50,152 nucleotides of DNA from positions 1 to 50,152 of the forward strand of contig UCEU01000042.1 of assembly GCA_900471485.1 (NCBI GenBank). Direction: 5' to 3'. Position 1 is the first letter of the stretch. Every line of letters begins with the position of its first letter. Both the position numbers and the translations under genes were made by a program. The notes beneath the pieces are model-generated. The model did not search any database. It was not told where the DNA came from and was given only the letters and a program-made list of their open reading frames with translations. Of the stretch, positions 14,103-23,052 are shown piece by piece. This DNA is from Hyphomicrobiales bacterium (GTDB taxonomy: Bacteria > Pseudomonadota > Alphaproteobacteria > Rhizobiales > Rhizobiaceae).

Positions 14103-15734
14103 ATGACCAAGTCCGTATCCACAACGCCCTACCAGGACCAGAAACCCGGCACCTCGGGTCTCCGAAAGAAGGTCCCGGTCTTCCAGCAGCCGAACTATGC
14201 GGAGAACTTCATCCAGTCGATCTTCGATTCGCTGGAAGGGTTCCAGGGCAAGACCCTCGTCATCGGCGGCGACGGACGCTATTACAACAAGGAAGTCATT
14301 CAGAAGGCGATCAAGATGGCCGCCGCCAATGGCTTCGGCAAGGTCATTGTCGGCAAGGGCGGCATTCTCTCGACGCCGGCCGCCTCGCATGTGATCCGCA
14401 AGTACAAGGCCTTCGGCGGCATCATTCTCTCCGCCAGCCATAATCCCGGTGGCCCGACCGAAGACTTCGGCATCAAGTACAACATCAGCAATGGCGGCCC
14501 TGCGCCGGAAAAGATCACCGACGCGATCTATGCGCGCACCAAGGTGATCGACACCTACAAGATCGCCGACTTTCCGGACGTCAATCTCGACCGCATCGGC
14601 AAGGACGACCTGCCCGGCGGCATGATCCTGTCCGTGCTCGATTCCGTCGAGGACTACACGGCCCTGATGGAAGAGCTGTTCGACTTCGGTGCCATCCGTA
14701 ATCTCATCAGCCTCGGCTTCCGCATCGCGTTTGATGCGATGAGCGCCGTCACCGGCCCCTATGCCAAGGAAATCTTCGAAAACCGCCTCGGCGCCCCGTC
14801 CGGCTCGGTTCGCAACTTCATGCCGCTGCCCGATTTCGGCGGCCACCACCCGGACCCGAACCCGGTTCATTGCAAGGAACTCTACGACGAGATGATGGGC
14901 GACGACGCCCCTGATTTCGGCGCGGCATCCGACGGCGACGGCGACCGCAACCTGATCATCGGCCGCGGCATCTTCGTGACGCCGTCAGACAGCCTGGCGA
15001 TCATCGCCGCCAACGCCAATCTCGCCCCCGGCTATTCCGGCGGCCTCGCCGGCATAGCCCGCTCCATGCCGACCTCGGGTGCGGCTGACCGCGTCGCCGA
15101 AAAGCGCGGCATCGGCATGTACGAGACGCCGACCGGCTGGAAGTTCTTCGGCAACCTGCTGGACGCCAACATGGCGACGATCTGCGGCGAGGAAAGTGCC
15201 GGCACCGGCTCCAACCACGTGCGCGAGAAGGACGGCCTCTGGGCGGTTCTGATGTGGCTGAACATCCTGGCCGTGCGCGGCGAGAGCGTTCAGGACATCG
15301 TCAACCAGCACTGGCAGACCTACGGCCGCAACTACTATTCGCGCCACGATTATGAAGGCGTCGACACCGAAGCCGCCAACGGCCTGGTGGATAACCTGCG
15401 CGCCCAGCTATCGAGCCTTCCCGGCAAGACCTTCGGCCCGCTCAAGGTCGAAAAGGCCGACGACTTCGCTTATCACGATCCGGTCGACAAGTCGGTGAGC
15501 GAACACCAGGGCATCCGCATCATGTTCGAGGGCGGCTCACGCGTGGTCTTCCGCCTGTCGGGCACGGGCACGTCGGGCGCCACGCTGCGCGTCTACATCG
15601 AGCGCTACGAGCCCGATTCCAGCCGCCACAACATCGAGACCCAGGAAGCGCTGGCCGACCTGATCGCCGCCGCCGAAACCATCGCCGACATCAAGTCCCG
15701 CACCGGCCGCGACGCACCCTCGGTGATTACCTGA
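14103..15734 (+). CDS. pgm: Alpha-D-glucose phosphate-specific phosphoglucomutase
   Basis: This enzyme interconverts glucose-6-phosphate and glucose-1-phosphate, linking central metabolism to glycogen and to exopolysaccharide precursors. The 543-residue length fits the eukaryote-like pgm found in Agrobacterium glycogen operons. Ser112 in ILSASHNPGGPTEDFG is the expected phosphoserine; the metal-binding loop SDGDGDRNLI has its first Asp at residue 277; the substrate loop EESAGTGSNHVREKDG is near residue 360; and the phosphate-binding FRLSGTGTSGATLRVYIERY is close to the C terminus. In relatives, loss of this gene alters both glycogen and cell-surface sugars. A RIME-like repeat follows the stop. 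Confidence 0.97.
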   Translation: MTKSVSTTPYQDQKPGTSGLRKKVPVFQQPNYAENFIQSIFDSLEGFQGKTLVIGGDGRYYNKEVIQKAIKMAAANGFGKVIVGKGGILSTPAASHVIRKYKAFGGIILSASHNPGGPTEDFGIKYNISNGGPAPEKITDAIYARTKVIDTYKIADFPDVNLDRIGKDDLPGGMILSVLDSVEDYTALMEELFDFGAIRNLISLGFRIAFDAMSAVTGPYAKEIFENRLGAPSGSVRNFMPLPDFGGHHPDPNPVHCKELYDEMMGDDAPDFGAASDGDGDRNLIIGRGIFVTPSDSLAIIAANANLAPGYSGGLAGIARSMPTSGAADRVAEKRGIGMYETPTGWKFFGNLLDANMATICGEESAGTGSNHVREKDGLWAVLMWLNILAVRGESVQDIVNQHWQTYGRNYYSRHDYEGVDTEAANGLVDNLRAQLSSLPGKTFGPLKVEKADDFAYHDPVDKSVSEHQGIRIMFEGGSRVVFRLSGTGTSGATLRVYIERYEPDSSRHNIETQEALADLIAAAETIADIKSRTGRDAPSVIT

Positions 15735-15782
15735 GATAGTGGAAACCTCGGCGCGTGCGGCCTCTCGCGTCCTGCCGTGTAG

Positions 15783-15902
15783 CCCCTCATCCGCCCTACG
15801 GGCACCTTCTCCCCGCGGGGGAGAAGGGAAGATGGAGCGAGCGGCCCACCGCACATCTCTTCTCCCCAACGGGGAGAAGGTGGCGGCAGCCGGATGAGGG
15901 GG
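15783..15902. repeat. RIME-like palindromic intergenic repeat (about 120 bp)
   Basis: The element is bounded by inverted ends CCCCTCATCCG (15783-15793) and CGGATGAGGGG (15891-15901 or so), and contains two internal palindromes built on CCTTCTCCCC and its complement. This architecture matches the rhizobial intergenic mosaic elements (RIME1-like). It occupies half of the 242-base gap between pgm and glgX. Such elements can fold strongly as RNA and may act as transcription or mRNA-stability boundaries. The class assignment is from memory of the family; the palindromes are directly visible. Confidence 0.8.
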
Positions 15903-15976
15903 ACACACGGCACCACTTCAACCTCATTAAACCCATCCCCATCAAACATCCCCCCGGAACAAGGACCTAGCACCCC

Positions 15977-17938
15977 ATGCCCTTCGCTTCCGGCGTAACC
16001 CTCACCGCGACAGGCGCCACCTTCGTCGTCCGCTCAAGCGAGGCCACGAAACTCCACCTCTGCCTCTTCGACCAGACCGGCCGCGAAACCGATCGCCTGC
16101 CGATGACCCGAGGCGAAGACGACCTCCACCATCTCTTCGTCGAGGGTATCGCCCCCGGCGCCCGCTACGGCTACCGCGCCGAAGGCACCTACGCCCCCGA
16201 CGACGGCCTATGGTTTGACCCCGCCAAACTCCTGATCGACCCCTACGCGACCGAACTAGACCGCCCCTTCCGCTACGACCCGCTGCTCTCGAAATTCGGC
16301 GCCGACACCCAGCACCTCGTCCCCCGCGCAATCGTCACCCGCGACGTGGCCATCAAGCCCGCAGCCCCCGTCTTCCGCCCCGGCGGCTTCATCTACGAGG
16401 TCGCGGTACGCCCCTTCACCATGCTGCACCCGGATGTGCCGGAGGCACAGCGCGGCACCATCGCGGCCCTTGCCCACCCCTCGGTCATTGCCCACCTCAA
16501 GCGCATCGGCGTCGACGCGATCGAGCTGATGCCCATCACCGCCTGGATCGACGAGCGCCACCTTCCCCCGCTCGGCCTCACCAACGGCTGGGGCTACAAC
16601 CCCGTTGCCTTCATGGCGCTCGACCCGCGCCTTGCCCCCGGCGGCATCGCCGAGCTGCGCGACACCGTCGCCAAGCTCCATGAGGAGGGCATCGGCGTTA
16701 TCCTCGACCTCATCTTCAACCACACCGGCGAAAGCGACCGCTTCGGCCCGACGCTCTCCATGCGCGGCCTCGACAACCGATCGCTGCTGCGCCACGTCCC
16801 CGGCCAACCCGGCACGCTCGTCAACGATACCGGCACCGGCAACACAGTCGCCTGCGACCACCCCTATGTCAGGCAGCTCATCGTCGACACGCTCCGCCAT
16901 TTCGTGCTCCATGCTGGCATAGACGGCTTCCGTTTCGACCTCGCGCCGATCATCGGCCGCACCGCGTCAGGCTTCGAAGCTCACGGCGAAACGCTGAAGG
17001 CGATGCTGGACGACGAGGTTCTGCGCGACCGCATCATGATCGCCGAACCCTGGGACATCGGCCCCGGCGGCTATCAGCTCGGCAACTTCCCCGCCCCCTT
17101 CCTCGAATGGAACGACCGCGCCCGCGACGACCTCAGATGCTACTGGCGCGGCGACCACTACAAGACCGGGCCGCTCGCCTCGGCACTCGCCGGCTCCTCC
17201 GACATCTTCGCCCGCAACAACGCCACCGCCACCCGCAGCGTCAATTTCCTCGCCGCCCATGACGGCTTCACGCTGCACGACCTCGTCTCCTACGCCGGCA
17301 AGCACAACGAGGCTAACGGCGAGGAAAACCGCGACGGCCACAACGAGAACCACTCCTGGAACAACGGCACTGAGGGCGAGACCGACGATCCCGCAATCAT
17401 CGCCCGCCGCCGCGCCGATCTGAAAGCCCTCATCTCCACGCTGTTCGCCACCCGCGGCACGGTGATGCTGACGGCAGGCGACGAGGGCGGCCGCAGCCAG
17501 CGCGGCAACAACAACGCCTATTGCCAGGACAACGAGATCACCTGGGTCGACTGGGCCTCGCTCGACGACGAGCTGATCGCCCACACCGCCTTCGTCTCGA
17601 GCCTGCGCAAGCGCTTCGATGCCTTCCAGGCCTTCTCCTTCTTCACCGGAGAGGGCGATGTCGAGTGGATCTCGACCGCGGGCGAGAAGATGACCGTGTC
17701 GGAGTGGGAAACACCCGATTTTGCCACGCTGGGCATGATCCTTTCGACTTCGGACAACGAAAACGGCAAGCCCGTCCGCCTCGCCGTGCTGTTCAATCGA
17801 TCGCACGACCAGCAGACATTCGCTCTGCCATCAGCCGATGGCGCGTCCTGGCACTCGATCACCTCAGGTGGCTTCGAAAAGACCATAGTGAAGGCCGACG
17901 TGGCTCCACGTTCGGTTGCTTTTTTGATTAAGGATTAA
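15977..17938 (+). CDS. glgX: Glycogen debranching enzyme GlgX
   Basis: GlgX hydrolyses alpha-1,6 branches in limit dextrins left by GlgP. The 653-residue product has an N-terminal CBM48-like domain (residues about 1-120), a GH13 isoamylase-type barrel and a small C-terminal beta domain. The nucleophile is predicted as Asp321 in GIDGFRFDLA and the acid/base as Glu357 in MIAEPWDIGPGGYQLG; NGWGYNP and LIFNHTGE are further family blocks. The ATG at 15977 has only a weak upstream site. It follows the glg operon but is separated from pgm by a RIME-like repeat, so it may be read from its own promoter or at a lower level. Confidence 0.96.
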   Translation: MPFASGVTLTATGATFVVRSSEATKLHLCLFDQTGRETDRLPMTRGEDDLHHLFVEGIAPGARYGYRAEGTYAPDDGLWFDPAKLLIDPYATELDRPFRYDPLLSKFGADTQHLVPRAIVTRDVAIKPAAPVFRPGGFIYEVAVRPFTMLHPDVPEAQRGTIAALAHPSVIAHLKRIGVDAIELMPITAWIDERHLPPLGLTNGWGYNPVAFMALDPRLAPGGIAELRDTVAKLHEEGIGVILDLIFNHTGESDRFGPTLSMRGLDNRSLLRHVPGQPGTLVNDTGTGNTVACDHPYVRQLIVDTLRHFVLHAGIDGFRFDLAPIIGRTASGFEAHGETLKAMLDDEVLRDRIMIAEPWDIGPGGYQLGNFPAPFLEWNDRARDDLRCYWRGDHYKTGPLASALAGSSDIFARNNATATRSVNFLAAHDGFTLHDLVSYAGKHNEANGEENRDGHNENHSWNNGTEGETDDPAIIARRRADLKALISTLFATRGTVMLTAGDEGGRSQRGNNNAYCQDNEITWVDWASLDDELIAHTAFVSSLRKRFDAFQAFSFFTGEGDVEWISTAGEKMTVSEWETPDFATLGMILSTSDNENGKPVRLAVLFNRSHDQQTFALPSADGASWHSITSGGFEKTIVKADVAPRSVAFLIKD

Positions 17939-17948
17939 ACGCTTTCAG

Positions 17949-17972
17949 ATTGCGAAAAATGACTGTCGCAAT
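17949..17972. promoter_or_regulatory. Inverted repeat upstream of the MaoC-like gene
   Basis: ATTGCGA and TCGCAAT form a perfect 7-bp inverted repeat separated by 10 bases, about 50 bases before the MaoC-like start and just after glgX. No T run follows on either strand, so an operator is as likely as a terminator hairpin. There is no direct evidence of function. Confidence 0.3.
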
Positions 17973-18023
17973 CGTCCGTTACGCATTGTAAGACTTTATC
18001 TCCTGCTGTTTCACGAGGAATCA

Positions 18024-18509
18024 ATGGTCAAGGAAATTTCGCTCGCGGATGTCCGCGGGCTTATCGGCACGGAAACCGGCCTCTCGGACTGGATCCTCGT
18101 CGATCAGACGATGATCGATGCTTTCGCCAACGCGACGGACGACCACCAGTTCATTCATGTCGACCCGGTGCGCGCCGCCGAAAGCCCCTTCGGCGGCACC
18201 ATCGCCCACGGCTTCCTGACGCTGTCGCTACTCTCGACCATGAACTACAACTGCCTGCCCAAGGTGCGCGAACAGACCATGGGCATCAATTACGGCTTCG
18301 ACAACGTCCGCTTCGTCGCCCCCGTCAAGGTCGGCGCCCGCATCCGCGGCCACTTCGTCCTCGCCGAAGCCCGCTTCCGCGGCGCCGGCATGCTGATGAC
18401 CACCTACGACGTCTCGATCGAGATCGAAAACGAGCGCAAGCCGGCGCTGACAGCGCGCTGGATTACCATCATCCAATTCGACCCGAAGGATCGGCCGGAG
18501 GACGTTTAG
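18024..18509 (+). CDS. MaoC family dehydratase
   Basis: A 161-residue single hot-dog domain protein of the MaoC / R-specific enoyl-CoA hydratase family. The hydratase motif is complete: DDHQFIHVDPVRAAESPFGGTIAHGFLTLSLL, containing the Asp and His expected to activate water for addition to a trans-2-enoyl-CoA. Enzymes of this kind supply 3-hydroxyacyl-CoA for polyhydroxyalkanoate synthesis or take part in breakdown of unusual acyl-CoA. GAGGAA lies just before the ATG. It follows glgX but its role does not obviously belong to glycogen metabolism. The exact substrate cannot be told from sequence. Confidence 0.9.
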   Translation: MVKEISLADVRGLIGTETGLSDWILVDQTMIDAFANATDDHQFIHVDPVRAAESPFGGTIAHGFLTLSLLSTMNYNCLPKVREQTMGINYGFDNVRFVAPVKVGARIRGHFVLAEARFRGAGMLMTTYDVSIEIENERKPALTARWITIIQFDPKDRPEDV

Positions 18510-18541
18510 GCGGGATCAGATAGAGCGCTCGGAGGGCGGCG

Positions 18542-18757
18542 ATGAGTTTGGTTGAGAATGAACAGATCAAGCTCCTGGCCAACGCGCTGGACCGGGCATC
18601 CACCGCCTGTTTCACCGTCGGCATCGTCACGCCGATCGCCGGCGTGCTCTACGGGATCGGCAGCTTCGTCCAGATATACAGCTGGTGGCTTGCCAGCTAT
18701 CTTGCAGGTTGGCTTTTGCTCGCCGCGATATTACATCTTTGGCGAGAAGAACGCTAA
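18542..18757 (+). CDS. Small membrane protein (71 aa)
   Basis: A small ORF with an excellent GGAGGG ribosome binding site five bases before the ATG. A short amphipathic N terminus is followed by two hydrophobic stretches, TACFTVGIVTPIAGVLYGIG (residues about 20-39) and a second one near residues 47-66 (WLASYLAGWLLLAAILHLW), ending in charged WREER. It is therefore predicted to cross the inner membrane twice. The family is not recognised beyond uncharacterised rhizobial small proteins. A second small membrane ORF follows 13 bases later. Confidence 0.65.
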   Translation: MSLVENEQIKLLANALDRASTACFTVGIVTPIAGVLYGIGSFVQIYSWWLASYLAGWLLLAAILHLWREER

Positions 18758-18770
18758 AGGGATTGAAGCC

Positions 18771-18896
18771 ATGAACACTGGCGCCTTGCTGTTCATATCA
18801 TTCGGCCTGCCGGCTATTATCGGCATCCTCGCCTATGCCGCGGTTCTTTGGCACGAGCGCGAGTGGCGCAAGCACCGTGATCAGCCGAGCAAGTGA
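18771..18896 (+). CDS. Small membrane protein (41 aa)
   Basis: An ATG at 18771 opens a 41-codon frame: a 24-residue hydrophobic N-terminal segment (TGALLFISFGLPAIIGILAY and on) followed by a strongly charged tail with HEREWRKHRD. This is the pattern of a single-pass small membrane protein with its C terminus in the cytoplasm. AAAGG lies ten bases upstream. It follows the 71-residue membrane protein by 13 bases and could be co-translated with it. It is too short for homology to be judged by eye, and no function is claimed. Confidence 0.5.
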   Translation: MNTGALLFISFGLPAIIGILAYAAVLWHEREWRKHRDQPSK

Positions 18897-18920
18897 ACGG
18901 TGGCCTACGCCAACCACACA

Positions 18921-19097
18921 CGCGACGTCATGCTCGGTCTTGTGCCGAGCATCTGCCTTGGCTCAATCAGCACTGGACGTGAATTGCAGTTACGCGACGG
19001 AGGGGTGACGCCGCAGCCCTCACAGCCTTGAGCCATGACCGTTGAACCCTCGGAGACGTGCTTAGATCCTCGGGACAAGCCCGAGGACGACGTCGCG
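18921..19097. repeat. Rhizobial palindromic mosaic element with inverted ends
   Basis: The ends CGCGACGTCATGCTCGG (18921-18937) and CCGAGGACGACGTCGCG (19081-19097) are near-perfect inverted repeats. Each end also forms its own hairpin: ATGCTCGG with CCGAGCAT (18930-18952), and CCTCGGG with CCCGAGG (19068-19086). Nothing in between codes convincingly. It fills most of the 271-base gap between the small membrane genes and soxG and resembles the short palindromic repeats common in Rhizobiaceae. Confidence 0.65.
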
Positions 19098-19112
19098 CAA
19101 GGGGGAAGCAAA

Positions 19113-19141
19113 TCGGGGACGGCGCGCTGGCACCATCCCCG
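19113..19141 (-). terminator. Candidate terminator of the sox operon
   Basis: TCGGGGA and TCCCCGA form a 7-bp stem 27 bases after the soxG stop; read on the minus strand it is followed by TTTGCTT, an imperfect T tract. The long 15-base loop and the weak tail make it only a possible terminator. Confidence 0.4.
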
Positions 19142-19167
19142 ACCTCGTAATCACAACAGAGCGAAGC

Positions 19168-19716
19168 TCAGTGCCCCGCATCCTCGGCGCCCTCGGCGAG
19201 CAGGCCGAAGACGAAGTCCGCGAAGGAACGCCAGCATTCCACTCGAAACGTATCCTCCTCGGTGCGGAAGAGCACGATCTCGGCTTTGCCGAACAGCGTG
19301 CGCGAGCAGGCGCCGACGGGGAAGGCCTCGAGCGAAAGGTCCTGCGGGCAGCCCGTGGAGATCGTCGTTTCGGCGCCGGGGCCGGAGACGATGATCGCGA
19401 CGTTGCGGTGCGAGACGTCGGTCGCCGAATGCACGACGCCCACGTCCTTCAGCGCGCCCATCATGTCGGCGCCACTCTCGTCGATCACGAGCCATTCGTC
19501 CGGTCCGAGCCAGAGTGCGGCGCGGCCGCCCTTGCGGCCCGAGGTCTTCGGCGCGTCGGGAACGGTGACGCCGAGCGCAGACGAGAGCGCCGAAAGCGAT
19601 TCCGCCGGTGCGCGAAGTGCGACGCGCGTGGCGTGAGGTGCAGGCGTCAGCCGTACGCTGGCGGAGCCGCCCTGCTTGCCCGTGAGAACGGATGTGCGAA
19701 CTGCCGTATCAGCCAT
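19168..19716 (-). CDS. soxG: Sarcosine oxidase subunit gamma
   Basis: This 182-residue protein is the gamma chain of heterotetrameric sarcosine oxidase; it is related to part of the folate-binding GcvT fold and helps assemble the complex. The start chosen is the ATG at 19716, which overlaps the end of soxA by 8 bases and is preceded by AAGGAGG at a spacing of eight. The frame also opens at 19740, inside soxA, without a better site. It is the last gene of soxBDAG. LWLGPDEWLVI near residue 72 is the characteristic gamma-subunit block. Confidence 0.92.
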   Translation of the reverse strand: MADTAVRTSVLTGKQGGSASVRLTPAPHATRVALRAPAESLSALSSALGVTVPDAPKTSGRKGGRAALWLGPDEWLVIDESGADMMGALKDVGVVHSATDVSHRNVAIIVSGPGAETTISTGCPQDLSLEAFPVGACSRTLFGKAEIVLFRTEEDTFRVECWRSFADFVFGLLAEGAEDAGH

Positions 19717-22702
19717 TGATGCGGCCTCCTTCCTTGTCAAAGAACACCATATCCGTCACCTCGACCGCGATCGTCTTGTCGGGCATCGGCACGTAGAGCG
19801 TTTCGCCCATCCGCTTGCGGCCACCGGCGACCAGCGCAAAGGCGATCGACTTCCTGAGATTTTCCGACCAGTAGGACGAGGTGACGTGACCCAGCATCGT
19901 CATCGGCTTCGGCTCGTTGGGGTTGGCGACGATCTGCGCCCCCTCTTCGAGCACCAGCGTCGGATCCTTGGTGACGAGGCCGACCAGCTGCTTGCGGCCT
20001 TCCTTGACGAGATCCGGGCGCTTCAGGCCGCGAATGCCGACGAAGTCGGTCTTCTTCTTCGACACAGCCCAGTTGAGGCCGGCATCGTCAGGCGTCACGG
20101 TGCCATCCGTATCCTGGCCGACGATGATGTAGCCCTTCTCGGCGCGAAGAACGTGCATCGTTTCCGTGCCGTAGACGCAGGCGCCGAGCGGCTCGGCATT
20201 GGCCCAGACGGCTTCGAGAACCGACTGGCCGTAATCGGCAGGCACGTTGATTTCAAAGCCGGTTTCGCCGGTGAACGACACGCGGAAGAGGCGCGCCGGA
20301 ACGCCCATGACCGTGCACTCGGCAACGCTCATATGCGGGAAGGCCTCGTTGGAGATATCGACGCCCTCGACCAGCGGCGCGATGATCTCGCGCGCCTTCG
20401 GACCCTGCACGGCGATGACCGCCCACTGCTCGGTCACAGACGTCAGCCACACCTTCAGATGCGGGAACTCGGTCTGCAGATAGTCTTCCATGTGGTTCAA
20501 CACGCGCGGCGCACCGCCCGTCGTCGTCGTCACGTGGAAGCGATCGTCGGCCAGGCGCCCGACGACGCCGTCGTCATAAACGAAGCCATCGTCGCGGGTC
20601 ATGATGCCGTAGCGGCACTTGCCGGGCTTCAGCGTGTCCCAGGCGTTGGTGTACATCAGGTTCATGAACTCGGCGGCATCGGGCCCGACGACCTCGATCT
20701 TGCCGAGCGTCGAGGCATCGAACACGCCGGCCACGTCGCGGGCCGTCTTGCATTCGCGCGCGACCGCCTGGTGCATGGTTTCGCCGGCGCGCGGGTAGAA
20801 CCACGCACGCTTCCAGTTGCCGACATCCTCGAACACCGCACCCTGGGCTTCTTCCCACTGGTGCAGCGGCGTCTTGCGCGTCGGATCGAACAGCTCGCCA
20901 CGCGAATGCGCGATCAGCGTGCCGTAGGTCACCGGCGTATAAGGCGCACGGAAGGTGGTGAGACCGACCTGCGGGATCTCCTTGCCCAGCATCTCGGCGG
21001 CAATCGCCAGACCGTGCATGTTGGAGAGCTTGCCCTGGTCGGACGCCATGCCGTTGGTCGTGAAGCGCTTGATGTGCTCGATCGAGTGCATCCCCTCGCG
21101 CACGGCAAGGCGGATATCCTTGGCGCAGACGTCGTGCTGGAAATCGATGAAGGCCTTGGCGCTGGTCTCAGGCCCAGCCCCTTCCGCCGCACCGATCATA
21201 CCGCCGGTCCACTGATGCGCCTGCTCGGCCGAGATGCTGATCTTGCCCGCCGCCGTCTTGCCGGCTGCCTGCGCCATCAGTTCGCCGGCTGCCAACGATT
21301 CCTCGATCGTGCGCTGCAGGTCGTCGGTGCCGTTGCAGGCGCCGACGGAGAGGCAATCCTGGGCATAGGTGCCGGGCAGGAAGCGCTGCGTCTCCGGCTC
21401 GAACTTCACCTTGCCGCGCGACTGCGAGAACAGGTGCACGGACGGCGTCCAGCCCGCCGAAACGAGCAGAGCATCGACCGCGATCTTGCGCGGCGAGCCG
21501 CCGCCGTTGCGGGCAACAGTCATCGACGAGATGCGCAGCTTGCCGGATGTGTTGACGACCGACTGGCCAGAGAGAACATCGATGCCGAGCGAACGGGCCT
21601 CGGCCAACACGGCCGCACCCGGCGTCTGCCTGGTATCGACGATCGCCGCGATCTCGACGCCGGCGCGCTTCAGATCGAACGCCGCCTCATAGGCCGAGTC
21701 GTGCGCCGTATAGACGCCGACCTTCTGGCCGACCGTAACGCCGTACTGGTTGAGATACATGCGCGCGGCGGATGCCAGCATGATGCCCGGACGGTCGTTG
21801 TTCGGGAACACCATGTGGCGCTCGATGGCGCCGTTGGCGAGGATGACGCGCTTGGCGCGCAGCTGCCACAGACGCTCGCGCGGCAGATGGCGGCTGGGGT
21901 TCGCGACGTGGTCGGTCACGCGCTCTGCAAGGCCGACGAAATTGTGGTTGTAATAGCCGAAAGCGGTGGTGCGGGTCAGAACCTGCACATTGTCCATTGC
22001 CTTCAGAGCCGCAACCGTCTTCTGCGCCCACTCGTAGCCGGACAGGCCGTCGATCGTCACACCGCTATCGTAGCGCAGCGCGCCGCCGACATCGGCCTGC
22101 TCGTCGCAGAGGATGACCTTGGCGCCGGTCTGCGCCGCGGCCAGTGCCGCCGAAAGTCCGGCCACGCCGGCACCGACGACGAGCACGTCGCAATGCGCGT
22201 AACGGCCGGCATAGTGATCCGGGTCGGCTTCCTTCGGCGCCACGCCGAGGCCGGCCGCGCGGCGGATGATCGGCTCGTAGAGGCTCTTCCAGGCGGCCTT
22301 CGGCCACATGAAGGTCTTGTAGTAGAAGCCGGCCGCGAAGAAGGGGGAGAGCAGGTTGTTGATGCCGCCGATATCGAATGAAAGCGACGGGAAGCGGTTC
22401 TGCGATTCGACGATCATGCCGTCGAACACTTCCTGCACCGTGGCGCGCACGTTCGGCTGCTTGCGGGCGGCGTCACGCGAGACGTCGATCAGCGCGTTCG
22501 GCTCCTCGGCGCCGGCCGACAAAATGCCGCGCGGGCGGTGATACTTGAACGAGCGGCCGACCAGATGGATGTTGTTGGCAATCAGCGCCGAGGCGACGGT
22601 GTCACCCTCGAGCGCAGTATAGGTCTTGCCGTCGAAGGTGAAGCGCGCGGTCTTGGCGGGCGTCAGGCGGCCCTTGCCTGAAATGCGGTTCGCAGCGCTC
22701 AT
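19709..22702 (-). CDS. soxA: Sarcosine oxidase subunit alpha
   Basis: The 997-residue alpha chain has an N-terminal 2Fe-2S-ferredoxin-like Fer2_4 region (FTFDGKTYTALEGDTVASALIA), a central NAD-binding Rossmann domain (VVGAGVAGLSAALAAAQTGA near residue 175) and a C-terminal GcvT-like half that binds tetrahydrofolate. In the heterotetramer, sarcosine is oxidised at FAD on the beta chain, electrons pass to covalently bound FMN and then oxygen, and the methylene group is captured as 5,10-methylene-THF at the alpha chain. Both junctions are overlapped (ATGA with soxD, 8 bases with soxG), showing tight translational coupling. The length equals that of well-known members. Confidence 0.97.
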   Translation of the reverse strand: MSAANRISGKGRLTPAKTARFTFDGKTYTALEGDTVASALIANNIHLVGRSFKYHRPRGILSAGAEEPNALIDVSRDAARKQPNVRATVQEVFDGMIVESQNRFPSLSFDIGGINNLLSPFFAAGFYYKTFMWPKAAWKSLYEPIIRRAAGLGVAPKEADPDHYAGRYAHCDVLVVGAGVAGLSAALAAAQTGAKVILCDEQADVGGALRYDSGVTIDGLSGYEWAQKTVAALKAMDNVQVLTRTTAFGYYNHNFVGLAERVTDHVANPSRHLPRERLWQLRAKRVILANGAIERHMVFPNNDRPGIMLASAARMYLNQYGVTVGQKVGVYTAHDSAYEAAFDLKRAGVEIAAIVDTRQTPGAAVLAEARSLGIDVLSGQSVVNTSGKLRISSMTVARNGGGSPRKIAVDALLVSAGWTPSVHLFSQSRGKVKFEPETQRFLPGTYAQDCLSVGACNGTDDLQRTIEESLAAGELMAQAAGKTAAGKISISAEQAHQWTGGMIGAAEGAGPETSAKAFIDFQHDVCAKDIRLAVREGMHSIEHIKRFTTNGMASDQGKLSNMHGLAIAAEMLGKEIPQVGLTTFRAPYTPVTYGTLIAHSRGELFDPTRKTPLHQWEEAQGAVFEDVGNWKRAWFYPRAGETMHQAVARECKTARDVAGVFDASTLGKIEVVGPDAAEFMNLMYTNAWDTLKPGKCRYGIMTRDDGFVYDDGVVGRLADDRFHVTTTTGGAPRVLNHMEDYLQTEFPHLKVWLTSVTEQWAVIAVQGPKAREIIAPLVEGVDISNEAFPHMSVAECTVMGVPARLFRVSFTGETGFEINVPADYGQSVLEAVWANAEPLGACVYGTETMHVLRAEKGYIIVGQDTDGTVTPDDAGLNWAVSKKKTDFVGIRGLKRPDLVKEGRKQLVGLVTKDPTLVLEEGAQIVANPNEPKPMTMLGHVTSSYWSENLRKSIAFALVAGGRKRMGETLYVPMPDKTIAVEVTDMVFFDKEGGRING

Positions 22703-23040
22703 TTCGCTTCTCCTTCGAGCTGCTCATAGGTCTCGACGGGAGCATGGGGCGCAGCCGCGGCACCGATATCGGGCTTCGGCTCGCCGGCCTTGTACGTCAT
22801 GATGAACTTGTCGCTGATCGTGTCGCGCGCCGCGTTGAAGAAGCGGCCGCATCCGTGCTGGTGGCGCCAGCGTTCGAAGATCAGCCCCTTCGGGTTGTCG
22901 CGCAGGAAGAAGAACTCCTCGAACTGTTCGTCGGAGATCTCGGCGATATTGGTCGGGCGGGCGATATGCGCATCGCCGGCGCCGCGAAATTCGAGCTCGG
23001 AGCGCTCTTCCTGACAGTATGGGCAATAGATAAGAAGCAT
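22699..23040 (-). CDS. soxD: Sarcosine oxidase subunit delta
   Basis: A 113-residue zinc-binding small subunit. The zinc ligands are visible: Cys6 and Cys9 in YCPYCQEERSE, and the WRHQHGCGRFFN block around residues 58-68 containing His60 and Cys64, as in characterised delta chains apart from one residue of offset. WRHQHGCGRFFNAARDT is the family hallmark. GAGGA precedes the ATG, and the stop overlaps the soxA start by four bases. It sits between soxB and soxA, the usual order. Confidence 0.96.
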   Translation of the reverse strand: MLLIYCPYCQEERSELEFRGAGDAHIARPTNIAEISDEQFEEFFFLRDNPKGLIFERWRHQHGCGRFFNAARDTISDKFIMTYKAGEPKPDIGAAAAPHAPVETYEQLEGEAK

Positions 23041-23052
23041 GGTGTCCTCGTG

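Noticed and set aside
19676..22381. A 901-codon open frame on the plus strand opposite soxA
   Set aside because: It is the antisense of a clear sarcosine oxidase gene. The product is rich in Arg, His and Asp with no recognisable domain, as expected of a GC3-biased shadow frame.
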